The position numbers were made by a program, and so were the translations under genes. A stretch of 64,000 bases of DNA from an uncultured Flavobacteriaceae bacterium. Lineage in GTDB: Bacteria; Bacteroidota; Bacteroidia; Flavobacteriales; Flavobacteriaceae. Position 1 is the first letter of the stretch; each line of letters begins with the position of its first letter. The stretch is taken from assembly GCA_947495135.1 (NCBI GenBank), contig CANLXN010000008.1, positions 62,001-126,000 of the forward strand, given 5' to 3'. Positions 8,902 through 16,586 of the stretch are shown here, piece after piece. The notes below the pieces were generated by a model that had not been told where the DNA came from, ran no database searches, and worked only from the letters and a program-made list of their open reading frames with translations.

Positions 8902-9876
8902 ATGGCTTGCAGCCAAACCGATAACACGTTAAAAAACAAAACAATGCAAGACGGTATTTACGCAAAGATTACTACTGAAAAGGGAGAGATCCTTATAAAA
9001 TTAACCCATGATAAGACTCCTGGAACTGTTGGGAACTTTGTAGCCCTAGCAGAGGGAAACTTAGAGAATTCAGCAAAACCTCAGGGGACTAAATATTACG
9101 ACGGACTTAAATTTCACCGTGTGATCCCAGATTTTATGATTCAAGGAGGAGACCCTCAAGGATCTGGTGCTGGTGGACCGGGTTATAACTTTGATGACGA
9201 ATTTCATCCCGATCTAAAGCATGATCGTCCTGGAGTATTATCTATGGCAAATGCAGGTCCTGGAACCAATGGAAGTCAGTTTTTTATTACGCATATTGCA
9301 ACAGACTGGTTGGATAATAAACACACCGTATTCGGACATGTAGTTGAAGGACAAGATGTAGTAGATGCGGTCGCACAAGGAGATACCATGCAGACCGTAG
9401 AGATCATTCGAGTTGGAGCAGAAGCAGAAGGATTTAATGCGGTAGAAACCTTCAGAACATTTTCTGGTGCCAAAGCCGAAAGGGAAGCCGCTGCTTTAAA
9501 AGCGCAAAAAGAATTACTTACTTCTATCTCTGAAGGATTTGACGAGACTGAAAGTGGATTGAGATACCAAATTATTCAGAAAGGGTCTGGAGCTAAAGCC
9601 GAGCAAGGTAAAACAGTTGCGGTGCATTACAAGGGTATGATGCCCGATGGATCTGAATTTGATAATTCTTATAAAAGAGGGAATCCAATCGAATTTCCTG
9701 TTGGAATGGGGAATGTGATTGCAGGATGGGATGAAGGAATTCAACTATTGCATGTAGGTGACAAGGCTCGTTTTGTAATTCCTTCCAATCTAGGATATGG
9801 AGAAAGAGGTGCAGGTGGAGTAATTCCACCAAACGCAACACTTGTTTTTGACGTAGAATTGATGGATGTAAAATAG
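8902..9876 (+). CDS. Two-domain peptidylprolyl isomerase, cyclophilin fused to FKBP
   Basis: 324 residues. The N-terminal half (about 20-172) is a cyclophilin with [29 protein letters not shown] and [10 protein letters not shown], so the active-site Arg, Phe and Gln positions are kept. A helical linker (about 180-215) leads to a C-terminal FKBP domain (about 228-324) with [31 protein letters not shown] and [22 protein letters not shown]. Both domains catalyse cis-trans isomerisation of proline bonds and act as folding helpers. No clear signal peptide, so it is probably cytoplasmic. The start could instead be the ATG at 8944 (MQDGIYAKI), which fits typical cyclophilin N-termini. A terminator hairpin follows. 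Confidence 0.92.
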   Translation: MACSQTDNTLKNKTMQDGIYAKITTEKGEILIKLTHDKTPGTVGNFVALAEGNLENSAKPQGTKYYDGLKFHRVIPDFMIQGGDPQGSGAGGPGYNFDDEFHPDLKHDRPGVLSMANAGPGTNGSQFFITHIATDWLDNKHTVFGHVVEGQDVVDAVAQGDTMQTVEIIRVGAEAEGFNAVETFRTFSGAKAEREAAALKAQKELLTSISEGFDETESGLRYQIIQKGSGAKAEQGKTVAVHYKGMMPDGSEFDNSYKRGNPIEFPVGMGNVIAGWDEGIQLLHVGDKARFVIPSNLGYGERGAGGVIPPNATLVFDVELMDVK

Positions 9877-9902
9877 TTCATAAACTGTTCAGAAAATAAA
9901 TT

Positions 9903-9932
9903 GAAAACGTCTTCCGGAAGGAGGGCGTTTTC
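9903..9932 (+). terminator. Rho-independent terminator after the cyclophilin-FKBP gene
   Basis: The arms GAAAACG and CGTTTTC enclose a further CTTCC/GGAAG pairing, and the T-rich tract TATTTTTA follows. It lies 27 bp after the stop codon. Confidence 0.7.
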
Positions 9933-10042
9933 TATTTTTACCATCTAGAAAAGAGCGTGTCTTAGTTACTATTTAAACTCCGAAGACATCTTTCAGCATA
10001 AAAAATCTATTTAATAACAGTATACCGTAAATCCGTACAAAT

Positions 10043-10567
10043 ATGACATTAGAACAACAGCGTTATCCAATAGGACGTTTTCAAGCCCCCAAGAATATTT
10101 CAGATAAATTATTAAACGAAGCAATTACCATACTCGAGATTTTCCCAGAAAACTTGAACACAATGGTGCATGGAATGGATAACGATATGTTGAATAAATT
10201 GTATCGAGAGGGTGGCTGGTCCATAAGACAAGTGGTACATCATTTAGCAGATAGTCACCATAATAGCTATACTCGATTTAAATGGGCACTCACCGAAGAT
10301 AACCCCGTTATTAAGGCCTACGATGAGACTGCTTGGGCAGAAGTTGGAGATTATCAAACGCTCCCTATAGCATGGTCTATTGATCATCTGGAAAGTGTGC
10401 ATCATAAACTAATTTACCTTCTTAGAATGCTTTCAGAAGAGCAATGGAATAGAACCTTAGTTCATCCAGAAACAAAAGTGGAAATGAACTTAAAACAACT
10501 CGCTCTCATGTATTCTTGGCACAGTATGCATCATTTTGCGCATATCAAAAACGCAATGGAATCTTAA
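10043..10567 (+). CDS. YfiT/BstA-type bacillithiol transferase (DinB fold)
   Basis: 174 residues of the DinB/YfiT four-helix metalloenzyme family. YfiT-type proteins bind a divalent metal through three histidines and act as bacillithiol S-transferases in Firmicutes. Here histidines occur where expected: VVHHLADSHHNS near residue 65 and YSWHSMHHFAHI near residues 157-165. The N-terminus RYPIGRFQAP is typical of this group. Together with bshC in the same window it suggests bacillithiol-dependent detoxification of electrophiles. The gene stands alone and ends at a hairpin shared with the convergent lysA. Confidence 0.85.
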   Translation: MTLEQQRYPIGRFQAPKNISDKLLNEAITILEIFPENLNTMVHGMDNDMLNKLYREGGWSIRQVVHHLADSHHNSYTRFKWALTEDNPVIKAYDETAWAEVGDYQTLPIAWSIDHLESVHHKLIYLLRMLSEEQWNRTLVHPETKVEMNLKQLALMYSWHSMHHFAHIKNAMES

Positions 10568-10587
10568 CTGGTTTGAAAACAAAAAAT

Positions 10588-10615
10588 AATGGCGAAATCA
10601 TCCGATTTCGCCATT
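10588..10615. terminator. Bidirectional terminator between the YfiT-type gene and lysA
   Basis: A perfect 12-bp stem (AATGGCGAAATC and GATTTCGCCATT) with the 4-nt loop ATCC lies between two convergent genes. On the minus strand it is followed by ATTTTTTG, so it is strongest as the lysA terminator; the plus-strand side has no good T-tract. Confidence 0.8.
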
Positions 10616-10620
10616 GTAAA

Positions 10621-11826
10621 TTACAACTCTAAGGAAATTTGATTTTTCATCAAATCCTCAAATGTCTCTCTCTTTCTAATAAGGTGCGCCTGGTCTTTAT
10701 GCCATAGGACTTCCGCGGGTCTGTATCTACTGTTGTAGTTACTCGCCATACTGAAGCAATAGGCTCCGGCGTTGCTAAAAGATAGAATATCTCCTTCACT
10801 TATTTCTGAAATTCGTCGATTGTTGGCAAACGTATCAGTTTCGCATATATAACCTACTACGCTATAAAAACGTTCTTTTCCATTGGAGTTACTAATATTT
10901 TCAATCTCATGCTGGCTCCCATAAAGCATTGGTCTAATTAAGTGATTAAAACCGCTGTCAATTTGAGCAAATACTGTGGAAGTAGTTTGTTTTACCACAT
11001 TTACCTCTGCAAGAAATTTCCCTGCTTCACTTACTAGAAACTTCCCAGGCTCGAAGGCAAGCGTAAGTTCTTTTCCGTACTCTTTGCAAAATTCGTTAAA
11101 GCGTTTACTGAGTTTCTTTCCCATTTCTTCCACATTGGTTTCAATATCCCCTTCTTTGTAGGGTACTTTGAAACCACTCCCAAAATCGATAAACTCTAAA
11201 TCACTGAAATTTCTAGCGGTTTCGAATAATATTTCGGAAGCATATAAAAACACTTCGATATCCAAAATGTCACTTCCCGTATGCATATGAATTCCATTAA
11301 TTCGCATGCCAGTATTCTCAACAATACGCTTAATGTGTGGTAATTGGTGAATTGAAATGCCAAATTTACTATCAATATGTCCTACAGATATATTGGTGTT
11401 TCCCCCAGCCATTACATGAGGGTTAATACGAATACAAACTGGAACCTTCGGGTATTTGGTTCCAAACTGCTCTAAGAGAGAAAGATTATCGATATTGATT
11501 TGTACTCCCAGCTCGGCTGCCTTTTCTATTTCCTTTAAAGAAACTCCATTAGGTGTATATATAATTTTATCTGCAGTTACACCCGCTTCCATTGCCAATT
11601 TTACTTCTTGTATTGATACAGTATCCATTCCAGCTCCTAGGGAGTTTAAAAACTTTAAAACCGAAATATTGGAAAGTGCTTTTACCGCATAATTGATTTT
11701 CACCTGTTTGACCTTTTTAAAAGCATTGTTTAAACGTTTGTACTGCGCTTCAATTTTTTGCGAGTCATACACATAAACGGGGCTTTCAAATTCCCGCACT
11801 ACTGCTAAAAGGTCATTGTTTGTCAT
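10621..11826 (-). CDS. lysA: Diaminopimelate decarboxylase
   Basis: LysA removes CO2 from meso-diaminopimelate to make lysine, using pyridoxal phosphate. The PLP lysine is in INYAVKALSN near residue 48. Other family blocks are seen: GAGMDTVSIQEV, GIHMHTGSDI near 200, IDFGSGFKVPY near 238, EPGKFLVSEAG near 283, and the C-terminal dimer motif GYICETDTFA near 334 with SNAGAYCFSM. Length (401 aa) is normal. It stands alone and ends at the shared hairpin. No riboswitch-like leader is evident in the 160 bp upstream. Confidence 0.95.
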   Translation of the reverse strand: MTNNDLLAVVREFESPVYVYDSQKIEAQYKRLNNAFKKVKQVKINYAVKALSNISVLKFLNSLGAGMDTVSIQEVKLAMEAGVTADKIIYTPNGVSLKEIEKAAELGVQINIDNLSLLEQFGTKYPKVPVCIRINPHVMAGGNTNISVGHIDSKFGISIHQLPHIKRIVENTGMRINGIHMHTGSDILDIEVFLYASEILFETARNFSDLEFIDFGSGFKVPYKEGDIETNVEEMGKKLSKRFNEFCKEYGKELTLAFEPGKFLVSEAGKFLAEVNVVKQTTSTVFAQIDSGFNHLIRPMLYGSQHEIENISNSNGKERFYSVVGYICETDTFANNRRISEISEGDILSFSNAGAYCFSMASNYNSRYRPAEVLWHKDQAHLIRKRETFEDLMKNQISLEL

Positions 11827-11989
11827 CTCATAGATGTTTTAAGGTTAAAAAATATTTAAGCCGTCTAAATTACTAGAGTAGATTTAAAAGAATACTAAAG
11901 TTTCGATAAAAATTATAAAAATTTCAAACTCAGAAGGCAATTTTGGGTGTCCGAAGTTAGACGTCCGATATCTTCAATTTCGAATTCTT

Positions 11990-12544
11990 CTAGCGCCATT
12001 TAATACCGCATCCCATGCTTGGTTTCTGGTCCTTGCGCTGCGGATTGTTATTTAAGATATTATCCAACGCTTCTCTCAGGTCTCTTCCGTTCACGGGGAT
12101 TCCGTTACCTGGGCGAGAATTGTCCAGTTGTCCTCTGTAGACTAATTTCAACTCTCCATCGAAGACATAGAAATCTGGAGTGCAGGCGGCGTCATATGCT
12201 TTGGCTACTTCTTGGGTCTCGTCGTATAAATACGGAAAAGAATAGTGGTTTTCTCTCGCATTATCCCACATCTGTTTAGGACCATCTTGCGGATATTTTT
12301 CAACATCATTACTACTAATCGCTACAAACCCGAAACCAGGAACACGATAGTCGTTGGCTACACGCACTATTTCATCATTTACATGAATAACGAACGGACA
12401 ATGATTACAAATAAACATGACCACGGTTCCTTTTTCACCTGCAATATCTTCCAAGGAAACCAGGTTGTTGGTAACTGTATCGATTAAGTTGAAATTGGGT
12501 GCTTTGGTGCCCAGAGGCAGCATATTGGAAGGGGTAAGTGCCAT
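11990..12544 (-). CDS. Thioredoxin-like (AhpC/TSA-type) redoxin
   Basis: 184 residues with a thioredoxin fold. The redox-site motif is FICNHCPFVIHVN, with CNHC replacing the classical CGPC. PQDGPKQMWDNARE and TPDFYVFD (cis-proline) follow. The protein ends in PSMGCGIKW, a conserved tail of this subfamily that carries another cysteine. No signal peptide, so probably cytoplasmic. It is likely a thiol oxidoreductase or peroxiredoxin-like protein; its partner is unknown. It lies between lysA and an MFS gene in the same direction, with gaps of 163 and 95 bp, so probably its own unit. Confidence 0.85.
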   Translation of the reverse strand: MALTPSNMLPLGTKAPNFNLIDTVTNNLVSLEDIAGEKGTVVMFICNHCPFVIHVNDEIVRVANDYRVPGFGFVAISSNDVEKYPQDGPKQMWDNARENHYSFPYLYDETQEVAKAYDAACTPDFYVFDGELKLVYRGQLDNSRPGNGIPVNGRDLREALDNILNNNPQRKDQKPSMGCGIKWR

Positions 12545-12639
12545 AGTTGTATATCTTGTTTACTAATGTACAACATAGGTCGCTAAAAGTGATGGAGGGT
12601 TACAAGATTTTCAGTCAAAAAAATAATTCATCGGAGAAG

Positions 12640-13812
12640 TTACGATTGATCTCTTGTTCTCAATGCTAGAAGTCCAGCTATTGGACCTAAAGCCAATACG
12701 ACCAACAAAATGGTGGTCGAAATACTTTCAGACAGCAGGGTTAAAAGTTGAATACTAACAATGGTAATCGCGAAGCCAATACAGTTTACAATGGTCAATG
12801 CCGTACCTTTTACCTCAGAAGGAGCTCTTTGTGCCACTAAAGTCGAAAACAAAGGAGAGTCTGCAATTACTGCTATGCCCCAGATAAGAAAAAACAGGAT
12901 AAATAGAACTGGTGGAAGTTTAAACACAAATGGTGATAACAAACAACACATGCCAGAAATGCAAAGTGCTATCATTGCGATGCGTTTCTCACTAAATTGA
13001 ACCGATAAATAACCAGCAACTACACAGCCTATGGATCCCACAGCAATAATTGAAAATGACCAGATGGGAACATTCAAAGATGCTCTTTGAAGGGAGTTAT
13101 AAACGGTTAATGCTATGGGTGTAAATGCCCAAAAAGCATACAACTCCCACATATGTCCAAAATATCCAAAAGCAGCTTGTCTAAAATCTTTTTTTCTAAA
13201 TACCTCTAAAAATGCCGAAAGTCGGAAGGCGGTGCTCTTTTTTCTAAAGGGGCCGTTAGGAACCAGCAACCACAGGAGTATTCCTCCAGCAAGCGCAAGT
13301 GCTGAAGTGCTAATGATGGTTCCTCTCCAGGGTAATTCGGTCCAAAACCCTTTGATGAAATGTGGAAATGACGTGCCCAAAACCAATGCTCCCACTAAAA
13401 ACCCCAACGATTTACCCAAGCCTTTTTCAAAATAATCTGCTGCGATCTTCATTCCAACAGGATAAATACCAGCGAGGAAAAACCCAGTTAGGAAGCGGAG
13501 GCTTAACACACTCCAAAGTTCATTGGCGTCCCAGATAAGACCGAGGTTAAAAACAGATCCAAGAATAGCGCAAACTAAAAATACTTTGGATGGAGAAAAG
13601 CGATCTACGATGGTTAATGTAGCAAAAATAAGAGTGCCAGTTATAAATCCAAATTGAATGGAAGATGTCATAACACCTAAGGCATTGGAAGGAAGTCTGT
13701 AGGTTGAGATTAGTTCGCCCAATACTCCGTTGCTCGCAAACCAAAGAGAGGTGCAACAAAATTGAGCAATAACAATAATAGGAAGAATGTGCCTTTGTGG
13801 CTGCATATTCAA
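12640..13812 (-). CDS. MFS transporter
   Basis: 390 residues, almost all in about twelve hydrophobic segments, as expected for a major facilitator. The loop after helix 2 has a basic/acidic motif (TIVDRFSPSKVFL), and FLAGIYPVGMKIAADYFEKG near residue 120 resembles nitrate/sugar-type MFS proteins. Substrate cannot be named. Its 5' side carries a structured repeat element at 13941-14010. Confidence 0.85.
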   Translation of the reverse strand: MNMQPQRHILPIIVIAQFCCTSLWFASNGVLGELISTYRLPSNALGVMTSSIQFGFITGTLIFATLTIVDRFSPSKVFLVCAILGSVFNLGLIWDANELWSVLSLRFLTGFFLAGIYPVGMKIAADYFEKGLGKSLGFLVGALVLGTSFPHFIKGFWTELPWRGTIISTSALALAGGILLWLLVPNGPFRKKSTAFRLSAFLEVFRKKDFRQAAFGYFGHMWELYAFWAFTPIALTVYNSLQRASLNVPIWSFSIIAVGSIGCVVAGYLSVQFSEKRIAMIALCISGMCCLLSPFVFKLPPVLFILFFLIWGIAVIADSPLFSTLVAQRAPSEVKGTALTIVNCIGFAITIVSIQLLTLLSESISTTILLVVLALGPIAGLLALRTRDQS

Positions 13813-13940
13813 TTGCGATTAACGATCTCAAAATTCCATATTTAAAGGAACCGTTTGACCGCTCGAAGTTATTTATTTTTCAGAAGTATTTGGGCATTTC
13901 TTATGCATACTTTCGAAACTCAAGCATGCACAGCGACCGC

Positions 13941-14010
13941 GCTTTCCGTTGTAGTTGTGCCTCGGCAAAAGCCGCTCGCCACAAGCTGCCACTCCAATCG
14001 CTAATGCAAA
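13941..14010 (+). repeat. Structured intergenic repeat element, copy 1
   Basis: The conserved left end GCTTTCCGTTGTA is followed by the stem-loop TTGTG (13955-13959) / CACAA (13980-13984), with an inner CGGC-AAAA-GCCG hairpin (13963-13974). The conserved right end is TGCCACTCCAATCGCTAATG then CAAA. The same ends occur in reverse orientation at 23091-23194 with a different, still pairing, stem. The element is richer in G+C than the DNA around it and contains no convincing reading frame. From memory, similar sequences occur between genes in other flavobacteria, but I cannot verify this here. Confidence 0.65.
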
Positions 14011-14037
14011 TATTTTAGATAACAATACGAACGTCTA

Positions 14038-15285
14038 TCAATGCTCATATGTGGGGCTGCCGGATTCCTTAATATTTAAGACTCCATCAAAACGTTTTGT
14101 TGGAATGAAAGAAATAATCCCTCCGTTTTCAAGCTCATAGCCATCAATGGGTTCAAAGAGCCATTGGTTTTCTGGTAGTTGTTCTAGCTTTAATAAATCT
14201 AGGAAAGTCAATTCTTTTCCAGTGTCAGTTAGTTTTTTCTCAATGGCGTTGTCCTGGTCATTTTTGAATGGAAGGGTGTTTTGAGTCCAATGTTGATAAA
14301 CTTCTCCCTCATACGCAAAGAGGCCTAACGCATAGTAATCGTCTTTGTATTTTTCTTTTAAGAAATGTCCCATCCATTTAATATTAGCTCCCTCCAAATT
14401 GGCTTTTTCTATATGAGCGTTGTGGGCCCAAACAATGATTTTTTTGGTTGGATATATCTCGTCAATAAGCCAGAACAGATTTTCGGACATCAATTTATCT
14501 CTCAATACGTAACCTTCGTTCCTTTTAGCAAATGTAAGATCAACAGACCTTGAGAACATTTCTAAGGTTCTAATCATGATGCTGAATTCTTTTTGCGTCA
14601 CTTTTTTCTGTTCAAATAGTTCATTTCGATGATCCAATAATAATTGACGAGCAGCATTCGAATTGTTGATGTAAATATCTCTGTGCTTAATGTATCCAAT
14701 AGAATCACCATTCCGTGCGGCGCCAAATGATTTTTGGAAAGAGTAGGCTCTCACAAAAAGACTATCGGCCATTTCTTGATCAATTGGCTCTACCAGGCGT
14801 TGGAGTTTAGTTAAAAAGTAGTTAGAAGAGAATTGTGTGTCGTAACCTGCATAGTGAAGGGGAGTCTTAGTGTTGCTTTTAGTTTTGATTTGCTCGAAGA
14901 GTGGATCGGCTTCTTTTGCTCTAAAGTTTTGGAAGACACTATAATCTCTAAGGTTGGAAGCGGAAATGGTATCTATGTCGTAATAGGAAAGATTGATGTC
15001 GCCCAAACCTCCTTCCATGGCTAATACTTCAAAACCAAGCTCTTCATGAAGGTAGCGGACTAACTCCGACTTAACCGCATAGAATTCTCCTAGGCCATGT
15101 GTGCTTTCCCCTAGAGCAATAATACGTTTGTTTCCAATGGCTTTTTTGATGGAAGAAAAGTCATAGCCTTCTGTTGTTTTTAATTCTGAAGTGTTTTCTG
15201 AAAGCCATTCAGATTCGGTTTGAGGTTGTGCGCAGGCAGTAAATAAGATAAGCTGAAGTAAAACAATAAATGGTAGACGCATCAT
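14038..15285 (-). CDS. Erythromycin esterase family lipoprotein
   Basis: 415 residues beginning with a lipoprotein signal (lipobox FTAC at about residue 19). The family blocks are IIALGESTHGLGEFY near residue 55 (conserved Glu and His), LAMEGGLGD near 90, and VWAHNAHIEKANLEG near 300 (conserved His residues). Members include true macrolide esterases but many have other unknown hydrolase roles. Being a lipoprotein in an environmental genome, it need not confer resistance. Possible alternative start is the second Met. It stands alone upstream of the repeat element. Confidence 0.85.
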   Translation of the reverse strand: MMRLPFIVLLQLILFTACAQPQTESEWLSENTSELKTTEGYDFSSIKKAIGNKRIIALGESTHGLGEFYAVKSELVRYLHEELGFEVLAMEGGLGDINLSYYDIDTISASNLRDYSVFQNFRAKEADPLFEQIKTKSNTKTPLHYAGYDTQFSSNYFLTKLQRLVEPIDQEMADSLFVRAYSFQKSFGAARNGDSIGYIKHRDIYINNSNAARQLLLDHRNELFEQKKVTQKEFSIMIRTLEMFSRSVDLTFAKRNEGYVLRDKLMSENLFWLIDEIYPTKKIIVWAHNAHIEKANLEGANIKWMGHFLKEKYKDDYYALGLFAYEGEVYQHWTQNTLPFKNDQDNAIEKKLTDTGKELTFLDLLKLEQLPENQWLFEPIDGYELENGGIISFIPTKRFDGVLNIKESGSPTYEH

Positions 15286-15390
15286 ATATAAGGATTTTGT
15301 TGAAACACAAAATTGTCTAATTTCATCTTAAAAAGTACGTGTAAAGCCTCCAAATATGTCCGAAAAAAAGAATGTTGGACGTTTTTATGA

Positions 15391-16503
15391 TCAGCTTCTA
15401 TCTCGCTTATAGGCCGATGGGGTTAGGCCAGTCATTTTTTTGAAGGTAGCGTTGAATGAAGACTTAGAGCTAAAGCCAGCGGCTTCGGCTAGGCTTACCA
15501 AGGTGTATTTTTCGGCATCGGGCGAGCTTAGTAGGTCTTTTACTTTCTCTACACGATAATGGTTCACATAAGCAGAAAAGTTATCGTATTCCATAGAAGT
15601 GATAAGAGCGGAAAGTTCTTTTGGGCTGCAATTCAATTGATTTGCCAATTCATTTAAATTAAGAAGAGGATTGGTATAAACCTGCGAATTAACCATGAGT
15701 TCTTCTAAGGATTTTTTGAGTTGAACATCCCTTTCCGAAACGGTGCTCCCCTTTTTTTGGTTAAATGATGAAAAGAAAATGTTAGGTTTTGTAAAACCGA
15801 TATATCCAATCCAATAGATAAAAGCAGAGTTAAGTAGTAGTGTCGGGAAATATAATAAGAAGCTTTCTTCTCCAGAGTGAATGCTGAGGTCTAGAATGTA
15901 TATAATTAAATCAATGCTTGTTTTTACAACAAATACCGTTGTAAATAAACGGAGCCATTGCAGTACTTTTTGTTGTTTTCCCATTATGCTGAAACGATCT
16001 GCGTTTCGATTTATAAAAATGAGGGAAGCCAATCCTAGGACAATTCCAAATACGAGGTAGAAAATTTCGTGAATTCTGAAGAAGCCAGATTCAACTATCA
16101 CCCATGTTATTCTATAACTATTTTCATTAACGGCTATGGCAAACCAATAAGCTCTTAGAAGACCATATGCAATGGCGGGTGCCAACAACCACCATTCTTT
16201 TTTATGATAAATAGGGTTGTCTTTTACTTTAAAGTGATTTTTCACATAAAAATAAACACCCACGCCCATAAGCCATTTATACGGATATGGGAACATGTGC
16301 AAAGGCCTGTAATATTTAAACAGGTCCATGTTTAAGAATGCATAGATTAAGTTAAAGAAAGCCAGGGAAAAAAGAAAAAGAAGGAAAAAAAAGACAGCCC
16401 TTTTATTGATTTTTCGCTTTTGCCAGAGAAATATACATAGTATGATTCCTTGCAGTGCTCCGAAGAGAATTAAGATGTTGGTGAAACTAAAGTTTAAATC
16501 CAT
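15391..16503 (-). CDS. Membrane-bound AraC-family transcriptional regulator
   Basis: 370 residues from the chosen ATG at 16503. The N-terminal half has about seven hydrophobic segments, beginning FTNILILFGALQGIILCIF. A short charged linker (about residue 255) leads to a C-terminal AraC-type helix-turn-helix pair (about 285-368) with LNELANQLNCSPKELSALI and LVSLAEAAGFSSKSSFNATF. This layout suggests a sensor in the inner membrane that controls transcription directly. The frame is open further upstream to 16533, but a minus-strand TATCTTTG box lies 10-17 nt before ATG 16503, which makes 16503 the better start. A 12-bp inverted repeat flanks the promoter. The neighbouring S41 protease gene is in the same direction, 83 bp upstream. 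Confidence 0.87.
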   Translation of the reverse strand: MDLNFSFTNILILFGALQGIILCIFLWQKRKINKRAVFFFLLFLFSLAFFNLIYAFLNMDLFKYYRPLHMFPYPYKWLMGVGVYFYVKNHFKVKDNPIYHKKEWWLLAPAIAYGLLRAYWFAIAVNENSYRITWVIVESGFFRIHEIFYLVFGIVLGLASLIFINRNADRFSIMGKQQKVLQWLRLFTTVFVVKTSIDLIIYILDLSIHSGEESFLLYFPTLLLNSAFIYWIGYIGFTKPNIFFSSFNQKKGSTVSERDVQLKKSLEELMVNSQVYTNPLLNLNELANQLNCSPKELSALITSMEYDNFSAYVNHYRVEKVKDLLSSPDAEKYTLVSLAEAAGFSSKSSFNATFKKMTGLTPSAYKRDRS

Positions 16504-16540
16504 TGCTAAAATCAAAGATATATATTTCAGCAATGGATTT
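16496..16540 (-). promoter_or_regulatory. Promoter of the AraC-like gene flanked by a perfect 12-bp inverted repeat
   Basis: On the minus strand AAATCCATTGCT (16529-16540) is followed by a 21-nt spacer and its exact reverse complement AGCAATGGATTT (16496-16507). The spacer carries the -7 box TATCTTTG (plus-strand 16513-16520), and the second arm contains the start codon. Arm centres are 33 nt apart, about three helical turns. This looks like an operator for autoregulation. Confidence 0.6.
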
Positions 16541-16586
16541 CTTTCTGTTCAGATATTAAGATCGGAACTTAAATAGGTCTAGATGT

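Noticed and set aside
13797-14140. Plus-strand frames across the gap between the MFS and erythromycin-esterase-like genes
   Set aside because: They overlap coding ends and the structured repeat; the translations look like read-through of a folded element, with no signal or domain.
16504-16533. Ten-codon N-terminal extension of the AraC-like regulator
   Set aside because: A TATCTTTG promoter box lies within it, directly before the better ATG at 16503.
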